The notes beneath the pieces were generated by a model. The model saw only the letters and a program-made list of their open reading frames with translations. It did not search any database and was not told the DNA's origin. Positions 51,692 through 60,741 of a DNA stretch of 64,000 nt are shown piece after piece. The DNA comes from Pseudanabaena sp. FACHB-1998. Lineage in GTDB: Bacteria; Cyanobacteriota; Cyanobacteriia; Pseudanabaenales; Pseudanabaenaceae. Position 1 is the first letter of the stretch; each line of letters starts with the position of its first letter. Where the stretch lies: the NCBI RefSeq assembly GCF_014696355.1, contig NZ_JACJQA010000007.1:1-64000 (forward strand), written 5' to 3'. The translations under genes were made by a program, and so were the position numbers.

Positions 51692-53092
51692 ATGACTACA
51701 ACCACACAGACAGTTAAATTTGATATTAATCTTTTACATAAATACAATCAGCCCGTCCCCAGATATACCAGCTATCCCCCTGCAACAGAATTAAACGAGA
51801 ACTTTCAACAAATCGATTTTCGAGGAGCGATCGCCGCAGGGAATCTCCAAAAAACGCCACTATCTCTCTATGCCCATATTCCCTTTTGTGATGCACCCTG
51901 TTATTTTTGCGGTTGCAATACTGTAATTAGCACTCGCAAGGAAATTGCCGAGCCTTATTTGGGTTATCTGATTCGCCATATTGAGCAGGTTTCGGCAACG
52001 GTAGATCGCGATCGCTTGGTTCAGCAAATGCATTGGGGTGGCGGTACACCTAATTATTTCTCCTTTGATCAAGTGGAGAGATTATGGCAAAGCTTTCAAT
52101 TGCATTTTACCTTTGCAGTCGATGCGGAAGTTTCCATTGAAGTAAATCCGCGATCGCTAACTCAGGAATATTTACAAGGCTTAAGAAATCTCGGCTTTAA
52201 TCGCATTAGTTTTGGTATTCAAGATTTTAATCCCAAGGTGCAAGAAGCGGTTAATCGGATTCAGCCTGAAGAGATGCTCTTTGAGGGAATGCGATGGATG
52301 CGTGAAGTGGGATTTGAAGGAGTGAATGTGGATTTAATCTATGGACTGCCCTATCAAACTCTAGAAACTTTCCGCGAAACCCTTGCTAAAACTATCGAGC
52401 TTGATCCCGATCGCATTGCCGTATTTAACTTTGCCTATGTGCCTTGGTTGAAGCCATTACAAAAGAAAAAGATTGATCCAGCGACTTTGCCTTCTCCAGA
52501 AGAGAAGTTGCAAATTATGGAAATGACCATCGAAACCTTAACTAAGCATGGCTATGTGTTTATCGGTATGGATCACTTCGCTAAGCCCAATGATGAATTG
52601 GCGATCGCTCAAAGTGAAGGCAAGTTACATCGCAATTTTCAAGGCTATACCACCAAGCCTGAATCTGATCTGATCGGTTTTGGCATGACTTCCATCAGTA
52701 TGCTGCAAAATGTCTATACCCAAAACCTTAAAGGTTTACAGGACTTTTACAAGGCGATCGATGCAGGTGAGTTGCCAATCGAGCGCGGTGTCACGCTTAA
52801 TGCCGATGATATTTTGCGCCGTTCGATCATTATGGAACTCATGTGTCAATTTGAGCTTTCTCAGGAAGAGATTGAATCTAAATATCATCTGACCTGTGAT
52901 CGCGATTTTGGTAAATACTTTGAGCCAGAGCGCTTGAAATTGCGTCAATTAGAGGCTGATGGCTTGATTGAACTAGAACGCGATCGCATTGAAGTAACAC
53001 CTGCGGGACGGTTATTAATTCGCAATATTGCCTCAGTGTTTGATAGCTATCTCACCAAAAATGACACAGGAAGATTCTCAAAATCAATTTAA
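51692..53092 (+). CDS. hemN: oxygen-independent coproporphyrinogen III dehydrogenase
   Basis: A 466-residue radical-SAM enzyme converting coproporphyrinogen III to protoporphyrinogen IX without oxygen. The N-terminal YNQPVPRYTSYPPATE is the HemN hallmark. The [4Fe-4S] motif HIPFCDAPCYFCGC has C66, C70 and C73. WGGGTPNYFS, ISFGIQDFNPKVQEAVNRIQ and YQTLETF follow. The length and motifs place it with true HemN rather than the HemW-like chaperones. It lies 63 bp after ho. Confidence 0.95.
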   Translation: MTTTTQTVKFDINLLHKYNQPVPRYTSYPPATELNENFQQIDFRGAIAAGNLQKTPLSLYAHIPFCDAPCYFCGCNTVISTRKEIAEPYLGYLIRHIEQVSATVDRDRLVQQMHWGGGTPNYFSFDQVERLWQSFQLHFTFAVDAEVSIEVNPRSLTQEYLQGLRNLGFNRISFGIQDFNPKVQEAVNRIQPEEMLFEGMRWMREVGFEGVNVDLIYGLPYQTLETFRETLAKTIELDPDRIAVFNFAYVPWLKPLQKKKIDPATLPSPEEKLQIMEMTIETLTKHGYVFIGMDHFAKPNDELAIAQSEGKLHRNFQGYTTKPESDLIGFGMTSISMLQNVYTQNLKGLQDFYKAIDAGELPIERGVTLNADDILRRSIIMELMCQFELSQEEIESKYHLTCDRDFGKYFEPERLKLRQLEADGLIELERDRIEVTPAGRLLIRNIASVFDSYLTKNDTGRFSKSI

Positions 53093-53096
53093 ATCT

Positions 53097-53513
53097 ATGA
53101 CCACCACTTTGACGAAACCGATCGCTGCTTGGCACACAGCTTATGAAACTGGGAATCTGGAGGTAGATACACAACATCAAGAACTTTTTGAAATTGTTAA
53201 TTCTTTGCATGATGCAGTAATTACGAGCAGAGATTTTTCTGTACTCCAAGAGATTTTGAATTGCTTAACTAATCATACAGTTGAGCATTTTCATACAGAA
53301 GAAGCTTTGATGATGTCAGCAAATTATCCTGATTATGAGCGTCATAAACAAATTCATGATTATCTCATTGCCAAGGTAGTTAATCTCTTGCACAAATTTC
53401 GCGATCGCGAGGCATCTATCACCACTGATATTACCCAGTTTCTAACCGAATGGTTAACTCATCACATTAAGGGTGAAGACCAGAAAATGATTCAGTTTTT
53501 TCAAAATAAATAG
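53097..53513 (+). CDS. hemerythrin-like oxygen-binding protein
   Basis: A 138-residue bacteriohemerythrin four-helix bundle with a complete set of di-iron ligands: H27 (DTQHQELF), H64 and E68 (VEHFHTEE), H83 and H87 (ERHKQIHDY), H123 and D128 (HHIKGED). The protein would bind O2 or sense it. I start at ATG 53097, five bases after the hemN stop; an earlier in-frame ATG (53061) would overlap hemN by 32 bp. Its placement inside a low-oxygen tetrapyrrole cluster suggests oxygen scavenging or delivery for acsF and heme oxygenase. Confidence 0.9.
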   Translation: MTTTLTKPIAAWHTAYETGNLEVDTQHQELFEIVNSLHDAVITSRDFSVLQEILNCLTNHTVEHFHTEEALMMSANYPDYERHKQIHDYLIAKVVNLLHKFRDREASITTDITQFLTEWLTHHIKGEDQKMIQFFQNK

Positions 53514-53629
53514 ATCCCCCGGCCCCTTAAAAAGGGGGGAGAATTTTCTTCTTCCCCTGTTTAAGGGGAATTGAAGGGAATCAAAAATCTTTAATTTTAT
53601 AACAAATCTCAATATAACTAATTACTACG

Positions 53630-54706
53630 ATGGTTTCTATTCAATCTCGCCCCGAACCCGAACTTCTCCGTGATGGCATCAAAGTTCCTGTTAAGGAAAC
53701 TCTCTTAACGCCAAGGTTCTATACCACTGACTATGACAAGGTTGCGAAGATGGATACTTCTTTGCAGCAAGCAGAACTCGAAGCTGTGGTGGAAGAACTG
53801 CGTACTGACTACAACCGCAACCACTTCAAACGTGACAAGGAATTTGAGCAATCTTGGGAGCATATTGATCAAGAAACTCGCGCTGCTTTCATTGACTTTT
53901 TAGAGCGTTCTTGCACCTCCGAATTCTCAGGTTTTCTGCTATTTAAGGAATTATCCCGTCAACTTAAAGATCGCAATCCTTTGCTATCCGAAGCCTTTAA
54001 CCTTATGGCAAGGGATGAAGCACGTCATGCAGGCTTTTTGAATAAAGCAATGAAGGATTTCCATCTGTCGCTAGATTTAGTCAATATGACTAAAAAACGT
54101 AGCTACACCTTCTTTAAACCAGAATGGGTAATTTATTCCGTTTATCTATCAGAAAAAATCGGTTACTGGCGCTATATTCTCGTGCATTATCATATGCAAA
54201 ATCATCCTGAAAACCGCTTCTATCCTCTATTTAAATATTTTGAAAGCTGGTGTCAAGATGAAAATCGTCACGGTGATTTCTTTAAGGTACTATTGCGATC
54301 GCAGCCTGATCTTTGGGGTACATGGCAAGCTAAACTTTGGGCGCGTTTCTTTTTATTAACCGTATTTGCCACCCACACCATCACCGTATTTGAACGAGCC
54401 GATTTCTATAAATCTATTGGTTTAGATGCGCGTCAATACAATAAAGAAGTGGTGATCAATACCAATCACACCGCCATTAGTGCCTTTCCTACGGTACTAG
54501 ATACCGATCATCCCGACTTTTTCCCTAGATTAGAGAAATGTGTGGACTACAATTTCAAGCTGACGACAATTAATGAAAGCGATCGCCCTCAGTTGATTAA
54601 GAACTTGCAAAAATTACCTTTGCTTGTAGCGATCGTCTGGCAATTGTTGTTGGTATATCTAATTAAACCCATTGATGCCGAAGTCCAGCGTGGTACTGTT
54701 CTATAA
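53630..54706 (+). CDS. acsF: Mg-protoporphyrin IX monomethyl ester (oxidative) cyclase
   Basis: A 358-residue di-iron enzyme forming ring E of chlorophyll. It shows the family N-terminus ETLLTPRFYTTDYDKVAKMD, the ligand motif FLERSCTSEFSGFLLFKEL, then NLMARDEARHAGFLNKAMKDF and CQDENRHGDFFKVLLRSQP. In Synechocystis two copies exist; the ChlA2 copy used at low oxygen is clustered with ho2 and hemN. This copy lies 116 bp after the hemerythrin gene in just that context, so it is probably the ChlA2 type. A small hairpin follows. Confidence 0.96.
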   Translation: MVSIQSRPEPELLRDGIKVPVKETLLTPRFYTTDYDKVAKMDTSLQQAELEAVVEELRTDYNRNHFKRDKEFEQSWEHIDQETRAAFIDFLERSCTSEFSGFLLFKELSRQLKDRNPLLSEAFNLMARDEARHAGFLNKAMKDFHLSLDLVNMTKKRSYTFFKPEWVIYSVYLSEKIGYWRYILVHYHMQNHPENRFYPLFKYFESWCQDENRHGDFFKVLLRSQPDLWGTWQAKLWARFFLLTVFATHTITVFERADFYKSIGLDARQYNKEVVINTNHTAISAFPTVLDTDHPDFFPRLEKCVDYNFKLTTINESDRPQLIKNLQKLPLLVAIVWQLLLVYLIKPIDAEVQRGTVL

Positions 54707-54723
54707 AATTGGCTAGGAAATCT

Positions 54724-54766
54724 CCAAATAAAAGTTGCAGCACTTCGCGCCGCTACTTTTATTTGG
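54724..54766. terminator. hairpin between acsF and the FkbM gene
   Basis: 12-bp outer arms CCAAATAAAAGT (54724-54735) and complement (54755-54766), enclosing TGCAGCACTTCGCGCCGCT. It lies between the convergent acsF and FkbM genes. Confidence 0.6.
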
Positions 54767-54776
54767 GGGGCTAGCT

Positions 54777-55757
54777 TTACATCATAGTCATGATTACGTT
54801 TCTTTGAATATTGGTATTGAGATCGGCTAAGGGGATAAAGCGATCGCAAGCTTCTATCTCTGAATAGTAGTTGTAACCTAACTCTTGCAATAATTCCTTG
54901 AGCTTGTCACCTGTTGCGCCCGAAGCCTTGAGGCTATTAGGATGTACTTCAATAATTAGATTAGGCTTGAGGGTTGTAATCATCGATTTTGCGCCCAAAA
55001 GAAAGGCACATTCACTACCTTCTACATCCAACTTGAGCAGGACTTTGCCTGTGAATTTTTGCCAATCTACTAAATCATCAAAACGCCTCAGGGGAACGAT
55101 AAAAGTACGATATTGATGAGTTGCGGAATGTTCAGCAAATACGCCTGCGGAGCCAGAAGTACCAAGGGGAACGATCAGTTCTATTTCACCATCGGTACTA
55201 CCAACGGCTAAGTTATGGAGTTGAAAATTACACAGCGCATTCGCTTTTAAAGATTGCTCTAAGGCTTTAGCTAGACGGGGTTGTGGCTCTACAGCAAGGA
55301 CAAAACCACTGGCTCCCACTAATTTACTCGCCACGATTGCAAAGCTGCCATGATTTGCGCCCACATCTAAGAAAGTATCACCCTCAGATAATAGCGCTGA
55401 CAACACCCGCGTATCCGTCTCTTGGCTGGCTAACTCATTGACCACCTGAAACATTCGCATATCAATGGGATCGAGAAATACTTGATAGCCCGCTAACTGC
55501 ATCTGCACATAGCTTTCGGGGGACTGTTGATAGAAAATATTGGAGAGGAATCTAAATAGATTGCGCCCCCCATACAGATAATTTTTGCCTGTGATTTGGA
55601 AATAAGCTTGGCTATACCAACCGAAGATTCGATATAAAAAAGGTAATTGCTTACGCAGGGAGGGATCGGCGATCCATCCTAAAACTGAGCGATCGTATAA
55701 CCAAGCGTCGGGCTGATCTAATTGGTTTGATTTTGTGCTATGAGAGTTGTGCGGCAT
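54777..55757 (-). CDS. FkbM family methyltransferase
   Basis: A 326-residue SAM-dependent methyltransferase. The SAM-binding strand-loop reads FLDVGANHGSFAIVASKLVG, followed by VLAVEPQPRLAKALEQSL, KLDVEGSECAFLLGA and LIIEVHPNSLKASG, the pattern of FkbM proteins. They often O-methylate sugars or polyketides. An N-terminal helical extension of about 100 residues is poorly conserved. I start at ATG 55757, because the frame upstream of it lacks an ATG. It is divergent from the ECF ATPase, with 48 bp between starts. Confidence 0.85.
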   Translation of the reverse strand: MPHNSHSTKSNQLDQPDAWLYDRSVLGWIADPSLRKQLPFLYRIFGWYSQAYFQITGKNYLYGGRNLFRFLSNIFYQQSPESYVQMQLAGYQVFLDPIDMRMFQVVNELASQETDTRVLSALLSEGDTFLDVGANHGSFAIVASKLVGASGFVLAVEPQPRLAKALEQSLKANALCNFQLHNLAVGSTDGEIELIVPLGTSGSAGVFAEHSATHQYRTFIVPLRRFDDLVDWQKFTGKVLLKLDVEGSECAFLLGAKSMITTLKPNLIIEVHPNSLKASGATGDKLKELLQELGYNYYSEIEACDRFIPLADLNTNIQRNVIMTMM

Positions 55758-55805
55758 AAAAAAGCGAATGAACGGCAAATAAAGGGCAATAGCTTGGGAA
55801 TATCT

Positions 55806-57539
55806 ATGGAAGCGATCGCAGTATTAGATAAAGTTTCTTATATTTATCCTAACTCTAAGGAGACCGTCTTACAGGATATTTCCTTAACGATCCATCAAGG
55901 GGAGTTTCTTGGCATCATTGGCGCGACTGGGGCAGGCAAAACTACCCTCTGCTTAGCCCTCACAGGGATTGTCCCCCAATTTTATGGCGGGCGCTTTTTT
56001 GGCAAAATTGCGATCGCGGGTTTAGATAGCCTTGATCATCCCGTCAGTGAGCTAGCCCGTCATGTGGGCATCGTCTTTGAAGATCCTGAAGTCCAAATTA
56101 CGGCTACCTCCGTCGAAAATGAAATCGCCTTTGCCCTCGAAAATCTCTGCGTACCCCGTGAAGAAATCCTGCGACGGATTCCCAGCGTTTTAAAATCAGT
56201 GCGTCTAGAAGGTTTTGAGAAGAAGAATCCTCAAGATCTATCGGGTGGACAAAAACAACGCCTCGCGATCGCCGCCGCCCTTGCCCTTCAGCCTGATCTA
56301 TTAATTCTGGATGAGCCTACCTCCCAACTCGATCCCATCGGCTCCCAAGAGGTTTTTGCCACCGTCCGCGAACTCAAAGAAAATTTAGGGGTGGCGATCG
56401 TCATGGTTTCCCATGCTGCCGAAGAAATGGCAGAATTTTGCGATCGCATCGCCTTACTGTCAGAGGGCAAATTGCTGGCGATTGGCACACCATCAGAAAT
56501 CTATGGACAGGTGGATTTGTTACACCAAAATAAATTACGACCTCCCGAAGTTGCTCAAGCCTTTAGTCAAATCCAACAAAAAGGAATTGAGCTTGATCCA
56601 ATTCCCGTGACCTTAGCCTCAGGATTGGCGGTTTTAGGGCAGTGGCGATCGCAAGGTCACAGGATCATATCGCCAAATCTTTCCAATTCCCCCAATTCTA
56701 GCGATCAACCTAAATTCTCTAAACCGCCAATTCTCTCTGTTAAAAATCTGCAACATACCTATGCCGATGGAATGGAAGCTATCAAAAATATTTCTCTAGA
56801 TATCCAAGAAGGAGAATATGTTTTAATTGTCGGACAGAATGGCGCAGGTAAAAGTACCCTAGTTAAGCACTTTCTCAATCTCCTCAAGCCTACATCAGGA
56901 CAAGTTTTCGTGGGCGATCGCGATACTTGCAAATTATCCGTGAGTGAACTCGCTCAATCCATCGGTTATCTCGCCCAAAATCCCGACAATCAAATATTTA
57001 ATACCAGTGTCGAAAAGGAAGTATCCTTTGCGCTTCCTTTTTTGGGCTACGCTCCTGAAGCAGTTAAACAAGAGACGGCTCGCAGTTTACAAGCGATGGG
57101 ACTCTGGGAAAATCGCCATGCCCATCCTCTCTCGCTTCCCAAAGGTGAACGCGGACGGATCGTGATTGCCGCCTTACTTGCCATGAATCCCGATATTATT
57201 ATTTTTGATGAACCCACCACAGGACAAGACTATCAAGGCGCGTCTTCTATTTTAGAAGTGAGCCGTCAACTGCATCAAATGGGGAAGACGGTAATCGTAA
57301 TTACCCACCATTTATACCTAATGCCTGACTACGCTGATCGCGCGATCGTCATGGGCAAAGGTACGATTTTGCTAGATGCGCCCCTGCGCCAAGCCTATCA
57401 TCAAGTCGATTTGCTAGAGTCCACCTACCTCACACCTCCGCAATCGGTATTCCTATCACAATATTTAAGCAAAACTAGCGATCGCTCCTATCCACTCATC
57501 ACACCCACAGAATTTGCCAGTTGCTTTGCGGCGCTATAG
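55806..57539 (+). CDS. fused double ATPase of an energy-coupling factor (ECF) transporter
   Basis: A 577-residue protein with two ABC ATPase domains in one chain, equivalent to EcfA1 plus EcfA2 (CbiO type). Domain 1 (about 5-240) has Walker A GATGAGKT, signature LSGGQKQR and Walker B LLILDEPTSQLD. Domain 2 (about 305-530) has GQNGAGKS and IIIFDEPTTG, but its signature is LSLPKGERGR, so one composite site is degenerate. It energises uptake of a vitamin or metal through EcfT and an S component, neither of which is encoded nearby. I start at ATG 55806; a longer frame from 55740 would overlap the divergent gene. Confidence 0.88.
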   Translation: MEAIAVLDKVSYIYPNSKETVLQDISLTIHQGEFLGIIGATGAGKTTLCLALTGIVPQFYGGRFFGKIAIAGLDSLDHPVSELARHVGIVFEDPEVQITATSVENEIAFALENLCVPREEILRRIPSVLKSVRLEGFEKKNPQDLSGGQKQRLAIAAALALQPDLLILDEPTSQLDPIGSQEVFATVRELKENLGVAIVMVSHAAEEMAEFCDRIALLSEGKLLAIGTPSEIYGQVDLLHQNKLRPPEVAQAFSQIQQKGIELDPIPVTLASGLAVLGQWRSQGHRIISPNLSNSPNSSDQPKFSKPPILSVKNLQHTYADGMEAIKNISLDIQEGEYVLIVGQNGAGKSTLVKHFLNLLKPTSGQVFVGDRDTCKLSVSELAQSIGYLAQNPDNQIFNTSVEKEVSFALPFLGYAPEAVKQETARSLQAMGLWENRHAHPLSLPKGERGRIVIAALLAMNPDIIIFDEPTTGQDYQGASSILEVSRQLHQMGKTVIVITHHLYLMPDYADRAIVMGKGTILLDAPLRQAYHQVDLLESTYLTPPQSVFLSQYLSKTSDRSYPLITPTEFASCFAAL

Positions 57540-57630
57540 TACCAATGCTCCCAATGCATCGCCACTCGATGCTGATTAGTTTCCAAAGGCTCTCTATCAT
57601 CAAATATTAAATCTGTGGGCGGCATGATTG

Positions 57631-60600
57631 TTACATTCCATTACCGATCGCGAAAAATGCTGACCAATATTTGGGATGTTTGAAATTTGCAGATTTGATT
57701 AGGGAAACTTGAGCCTTTTGGAGGGCTGCACTGGTGTTGATATCACCTTGGCGAAGTTCTTTATAGAAAGCGGTCATGAGACTTTGGGTTGCCTCATCAT
57801 CTACAGACCAAAGAGAAGCGATCGCACTTTTAGCTCCTGCCTTCTGGACTTGATAGCCAAAGCCCAAAATCTCCACCCCACTGCCTAACTTCCCTACACC
57901 CGTTTGACAGGCGCTAAGGACTATCAGTTCAATGTTAGGAATTTGCCAATCGGTAATTTCGTTCAAACGAATTTTGTCACCATTGCCAAAAATGATGAAG
58001 GAATTATCGGGCGTACCGATATTAAACTCGGCATGGGTAGCGAAATGGAGGATATTGTAGTTTTTGAATTTCGATTCAGTGATTTGACGACTAAAATCAC
58101 TTTCTAAGAGAGTGGTGGAGTTTTGGAAAGCATTGGCGATCGCTTGAACTTCTTTGATCGTAGCGGGTAGCCCCTGCTGACCAAACTTTTTCTCACCCGC
58201 TTTTCCACCAAAGGCTCCCGCTAAAATGCTAGGCTGAATTTTGGGCTTAGGCGAGAAGTCGCTAAGGCTGTAAGCAATGAGATTGCTAATGCGATATTTT
58301 TCGATGAGCCATTGCTTGCCATCATAGAGCGCCGCAAGGGGAACATAGCGCAGGATGCCATCGGGGGCATAGAGAATTGTCGTGGCTTTGGTTTGAGTGA
58401 GTTCGCTCTCAATCGGCTTAATTAAGAGATTGTAAAGAGAGATCGCATTTTCTTGGTAATCTTCAGAACCCGCATCAATGAGGTCGCCTTTAAAATTTGT
58501 CACTAGAGATTCTAGTTTGGCTTGCGATAGGTTAACGGCACGGCTAATGGGTAGAGCGTTGGGAGAGAAGAGAATGATCTCTAGGCGATCGCCTAAAATG
58601 AGAGGATAGAGTAAGACTGTGCTTTGAGGGATTTGGCGCAAATATTCAGGAACTTGATTTAGTTCTGCTTTAGGCAATTGTTGAATTTGACTCGCTAATT
58701 GACTGTTAAGGTCTTTGCTGTTCTCAAAGCTGATTTTTGAAAGTTGCGGAATCAGTGCTTTCTCCGCAGCTAAAACCCTAATTCCCTGTGCGGTGCGATC
58801 GCTACCCTTGATATTCTTGAGATAATCCTCTAGCTCTTGCACCTTGAGCAAGTCCAGTACTTGCAAAGCCTCCATAATTCGACCTTGCTTGAGTAATAAA
58901 TCTGCGAGATTTTTATAACTATTGGCAATGGTTTCTAGATAGGTTGTTTGATCTTCCTTGCTGAGTCCACGAATGTCTTTACGAATTGATTCACGGACAT
59001 TGATGGATTGCTTATAAAAGAGAATAGCTAATTCAGGTTGATTGAGTCTAGAGAGTGTGGAACCCAGTTGACTAAAGGAAAGGCTTTCCTTCTCGCGATC
59101 GCCATTTTGTTTAAAAATGGATAGGGTTTGCTGAAAGAAATTATAGGCTTGGTCATACTGCTGGAGCTTACTATAGGCGTTGCCCAAATTGCCAAGCACC
59201 AAGCCTTCACCATTGCGATCGCCTGTGGTGCGATTGATGGCTAGTGCTTGTTGATAAAATTCAATCGCTTTGGGAAGTTGCCCTGAATTACTATAGATAA
59301 TTCCTAAATTATTCAATGATGTCGCTTCACCACCAAGATAGCTAAGCTGTTTAGAAATTGCTAAAGACTGTTGGTGCGTCTCAATGGCTTTGGGATAGTT
59401 GCCAATGCTGCTATAAGCACTCCCCAGATTATTCAGGGATTTGCCCAACCCTTCGCGATCGCCAATTTTTTTGAATAGCTCAATTGATTGCAGATTAAAT
59501 TCAATAGCCTTGGGGAGATTGCCCAAATAGTCGTAAGTATTGGCTAAATTCCCTAACAATTTTGCTTCACTTTGCAGATCGCCATCCTGTCTTTTTAAAA
59601 CTAGCGCCTGTTGATAAAAGTCAATGGCTTTCTGGTACTGGGCTAAACTGTTATAGCCATTACCAATACCGATTAAAGAGTTCCCTAACCCATTGCTATC
59701 TCCCAGCTTTTTGGCAAGTGCTAGAGAACTTTGATAAGAAGCAATTGCTTTTTTATAATCTCCCACAATGACTTGAGCCGTTCCCAAATCATTGAGTAAA
59801 TTCTTCTGAGATTCCACATCTTGCGTTTGTCTAGCGATCGCCAAAGCTTCGGTATAGGCATTAATTGATTGGGAATACTGCCCTAAACTGCGATAGACAT
59901 CACCAAGATCCTTAAGGGAATAACTTTGATTTTCAAGATTCCCCATCTGTTTGAAAATCGCTAACGCCTGTTGATAGGCGGTGGCGGCTTTTTGATATTG
60001 CCCAAAGCGTTGATAGGCTGTACCAAGGTTGCCTAGATTAAGACTCTCGCTATTGCGATCGCCGATTTGTTGATAGGCGGTTACCGCTTTCTGAAAGAAG
60101 TCCGCCGCCTGTTGATGCTGCTTTAGATTTAGATAGCCATTCCCTAAATTGCTAAGTGAAGTTGCTTCCCCCTTGCGATCGCCAATCTGTTGTCTAATGG
60201 TTAAAGACTGCTGAAAAAAACTAATTGCTTGATCGTATTGTCTTAGGCTGTTATAGACAGCGCCAATATTACTGAGGGAAGTAGCTTCGCCTTTGCGATC
60301 ACCAATTTGCTTATTGATGGTTAAGGATTGTTGATAAAAGGCTAATGCTTTTGGATATTGTTTCTGTCGGAAATAGGTTAACCCAATATTATTTAGAACT
60401 ACTGATTCAGCGCTACGATCTTTAAGCTCTTGATAAATCTGTAAAGCTTGCTCATAGGTTTTGACTGCTTCATCATAGCGACTACCGCGCAGCAATTGAC
60501 TTGCATATTGGACTAATTGATCGGCTTGCTCTTGGCGGTTGGGGGGACTCTGGGCTAAGGTGCGATCAGCGATCGCCATTTGGATCGCCATTTGCACAGG

Positions 60601-60648
60601 CAACCCTAAAACCAACGTTAAAACTGCCATGCTCAAAATTTTACGCAT
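57631..60648 (-). CDS. CHAT-domain protease with 13 TPRs, exported
   Basis: A 1005-residue protein. An N-terminal signal-like segment (ILSMAVLTLVLGLPVQMAIQ) is followed by 13 successive TPR units of exactly 40 residues for most of the run (pattern GDRxGEATSLSNLGxxYxxLxQYxxA). A helical linker and a C-terminal CHAT (caspase-HetF-associated) peptidase follow, with His872 in ILHFATHAEF and Cys914 in LSACQTGVG; the gene ends YWSAFFAIGNGM. CHAT-TPR proteins are abundant in filamentous cyanobacteria and act in developmental or defence proteolysis. A degraded copy of this C-terminus exists at 61776-61829. The export signal suggests a periplasmic site, but could be a membrane anchor. Confidence 0.92.
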   Translation of the reverse strand: MRKILSMAVLTLVLGLPVQMAIQMAIADRTLAQSPPNRQEQADQLVQYASQLLRGSRYDEAVKTYEQALQIYQELKDRSAESVVLNNIGLTYFRQKQYPKALAFYQQSLTINKQIGDRKGEATSLSNIGAVYNSLRQYDQAISFFQQSLTIRQQIGDRKGEATSLSNLGNGYLNLKQHQQAADFFQKAVTAYQQIGDRNSESLNLGNLGTAYQRFGQYQKAATAYQQALAIFKQMGNLENQSYSLKDLGDVYRSLGQYSQSINAYTEALAIARQTQDVESQKNLLNDLGTAQVIVGDYKKAIASYQSSLALAKKLGDSNGLGNSLIGIGNGYNSLAQYQKAIDFYQQALVLKRQDGDLQSEAKLLGNLANTYDYLGNLPKAIEFNLQSIELFKKIGDREGLGKSLNNLGSAYSSIGNYPKAIETHQQSLAISKQLSYLGGEATSLNNLGIIYSNSGQLPKAIEFYQQALAINRTTGDRNGEGLVLGNLGNAYSKLQQYDQAYNFFQQTLSIFKQNGDREKESLSFSQLGSTLSRLNQPELAILFYKQSINVRESIRKDIRGLSKEDQTTYLETIANSYKNLADLLLKQGRIMEALQVLDLLKVQELEDYLKNIKGSDRTAQGIRVLAAEKALIPQLSKISFENSKDLNSQLASQIQQLPKAELNQVPEYLRQIPQSTVLLYPLILGDRLEIILFSPNALPISRAVNLSQAKLESLVTNFKGDLIDAGSEDYQENAISLYNLLIKPIESELTQTKATTILYAPDGILRYVPLAALYDGKQWLIEKYRISNLIAYSLSDFSPKPKIQPSILAGAFGGKAGEKKFGQQGLPATIKEVQAIANAFQNSTTLLESDFSRQITESKFKNYNILHFATHAEFNIGTPDNSFIIFGNGDKIRLNEITDWQIPNIELIVLSACQTGVGKLGSGVEILGFGYQVQKAGAKSAIASLWSVDDEATQSLMTAFYKELRQGDINTSAALQKAQVSLIKSANFKHPKYWSAFFAIGNGM

Positions 60649-60694
60649 TGATTCCCTCTTTTTGTGCTTTTTACTTTAATTAGAACTTATGCAT

Positions 60695-60741
60695 CAAATA
60701 GATAGAAATAATGGGCTTTGCCCATTATTTCTATCTATTTG
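60695..60741. terminator. terminator of the protease gene
   Basis: Perfect 22-bp arms (60695-60716 and 60720-60741), loop TTT. The stop codon of the protease (60735-60737) is inside the right arm. It lies between two minus-strand genes. Confidence 0.8.

Noticed and set aside
53061-53096. Hemerythrin start inside hemN
   Set aside because: The in-frame ATG at 53061 would add 12 polar residues before the domain; ATG 53097 just after the hemN stop fits better.
53515-53582. C/G-run repeat after the hemerythrin gene as another MITE
   Set aside because: It resembles the inner part of the 19325 element (CCCCTT and AAGGGG runs) but lacks the GAGCGTGTTTGAGAAGT ends and any target duplication.
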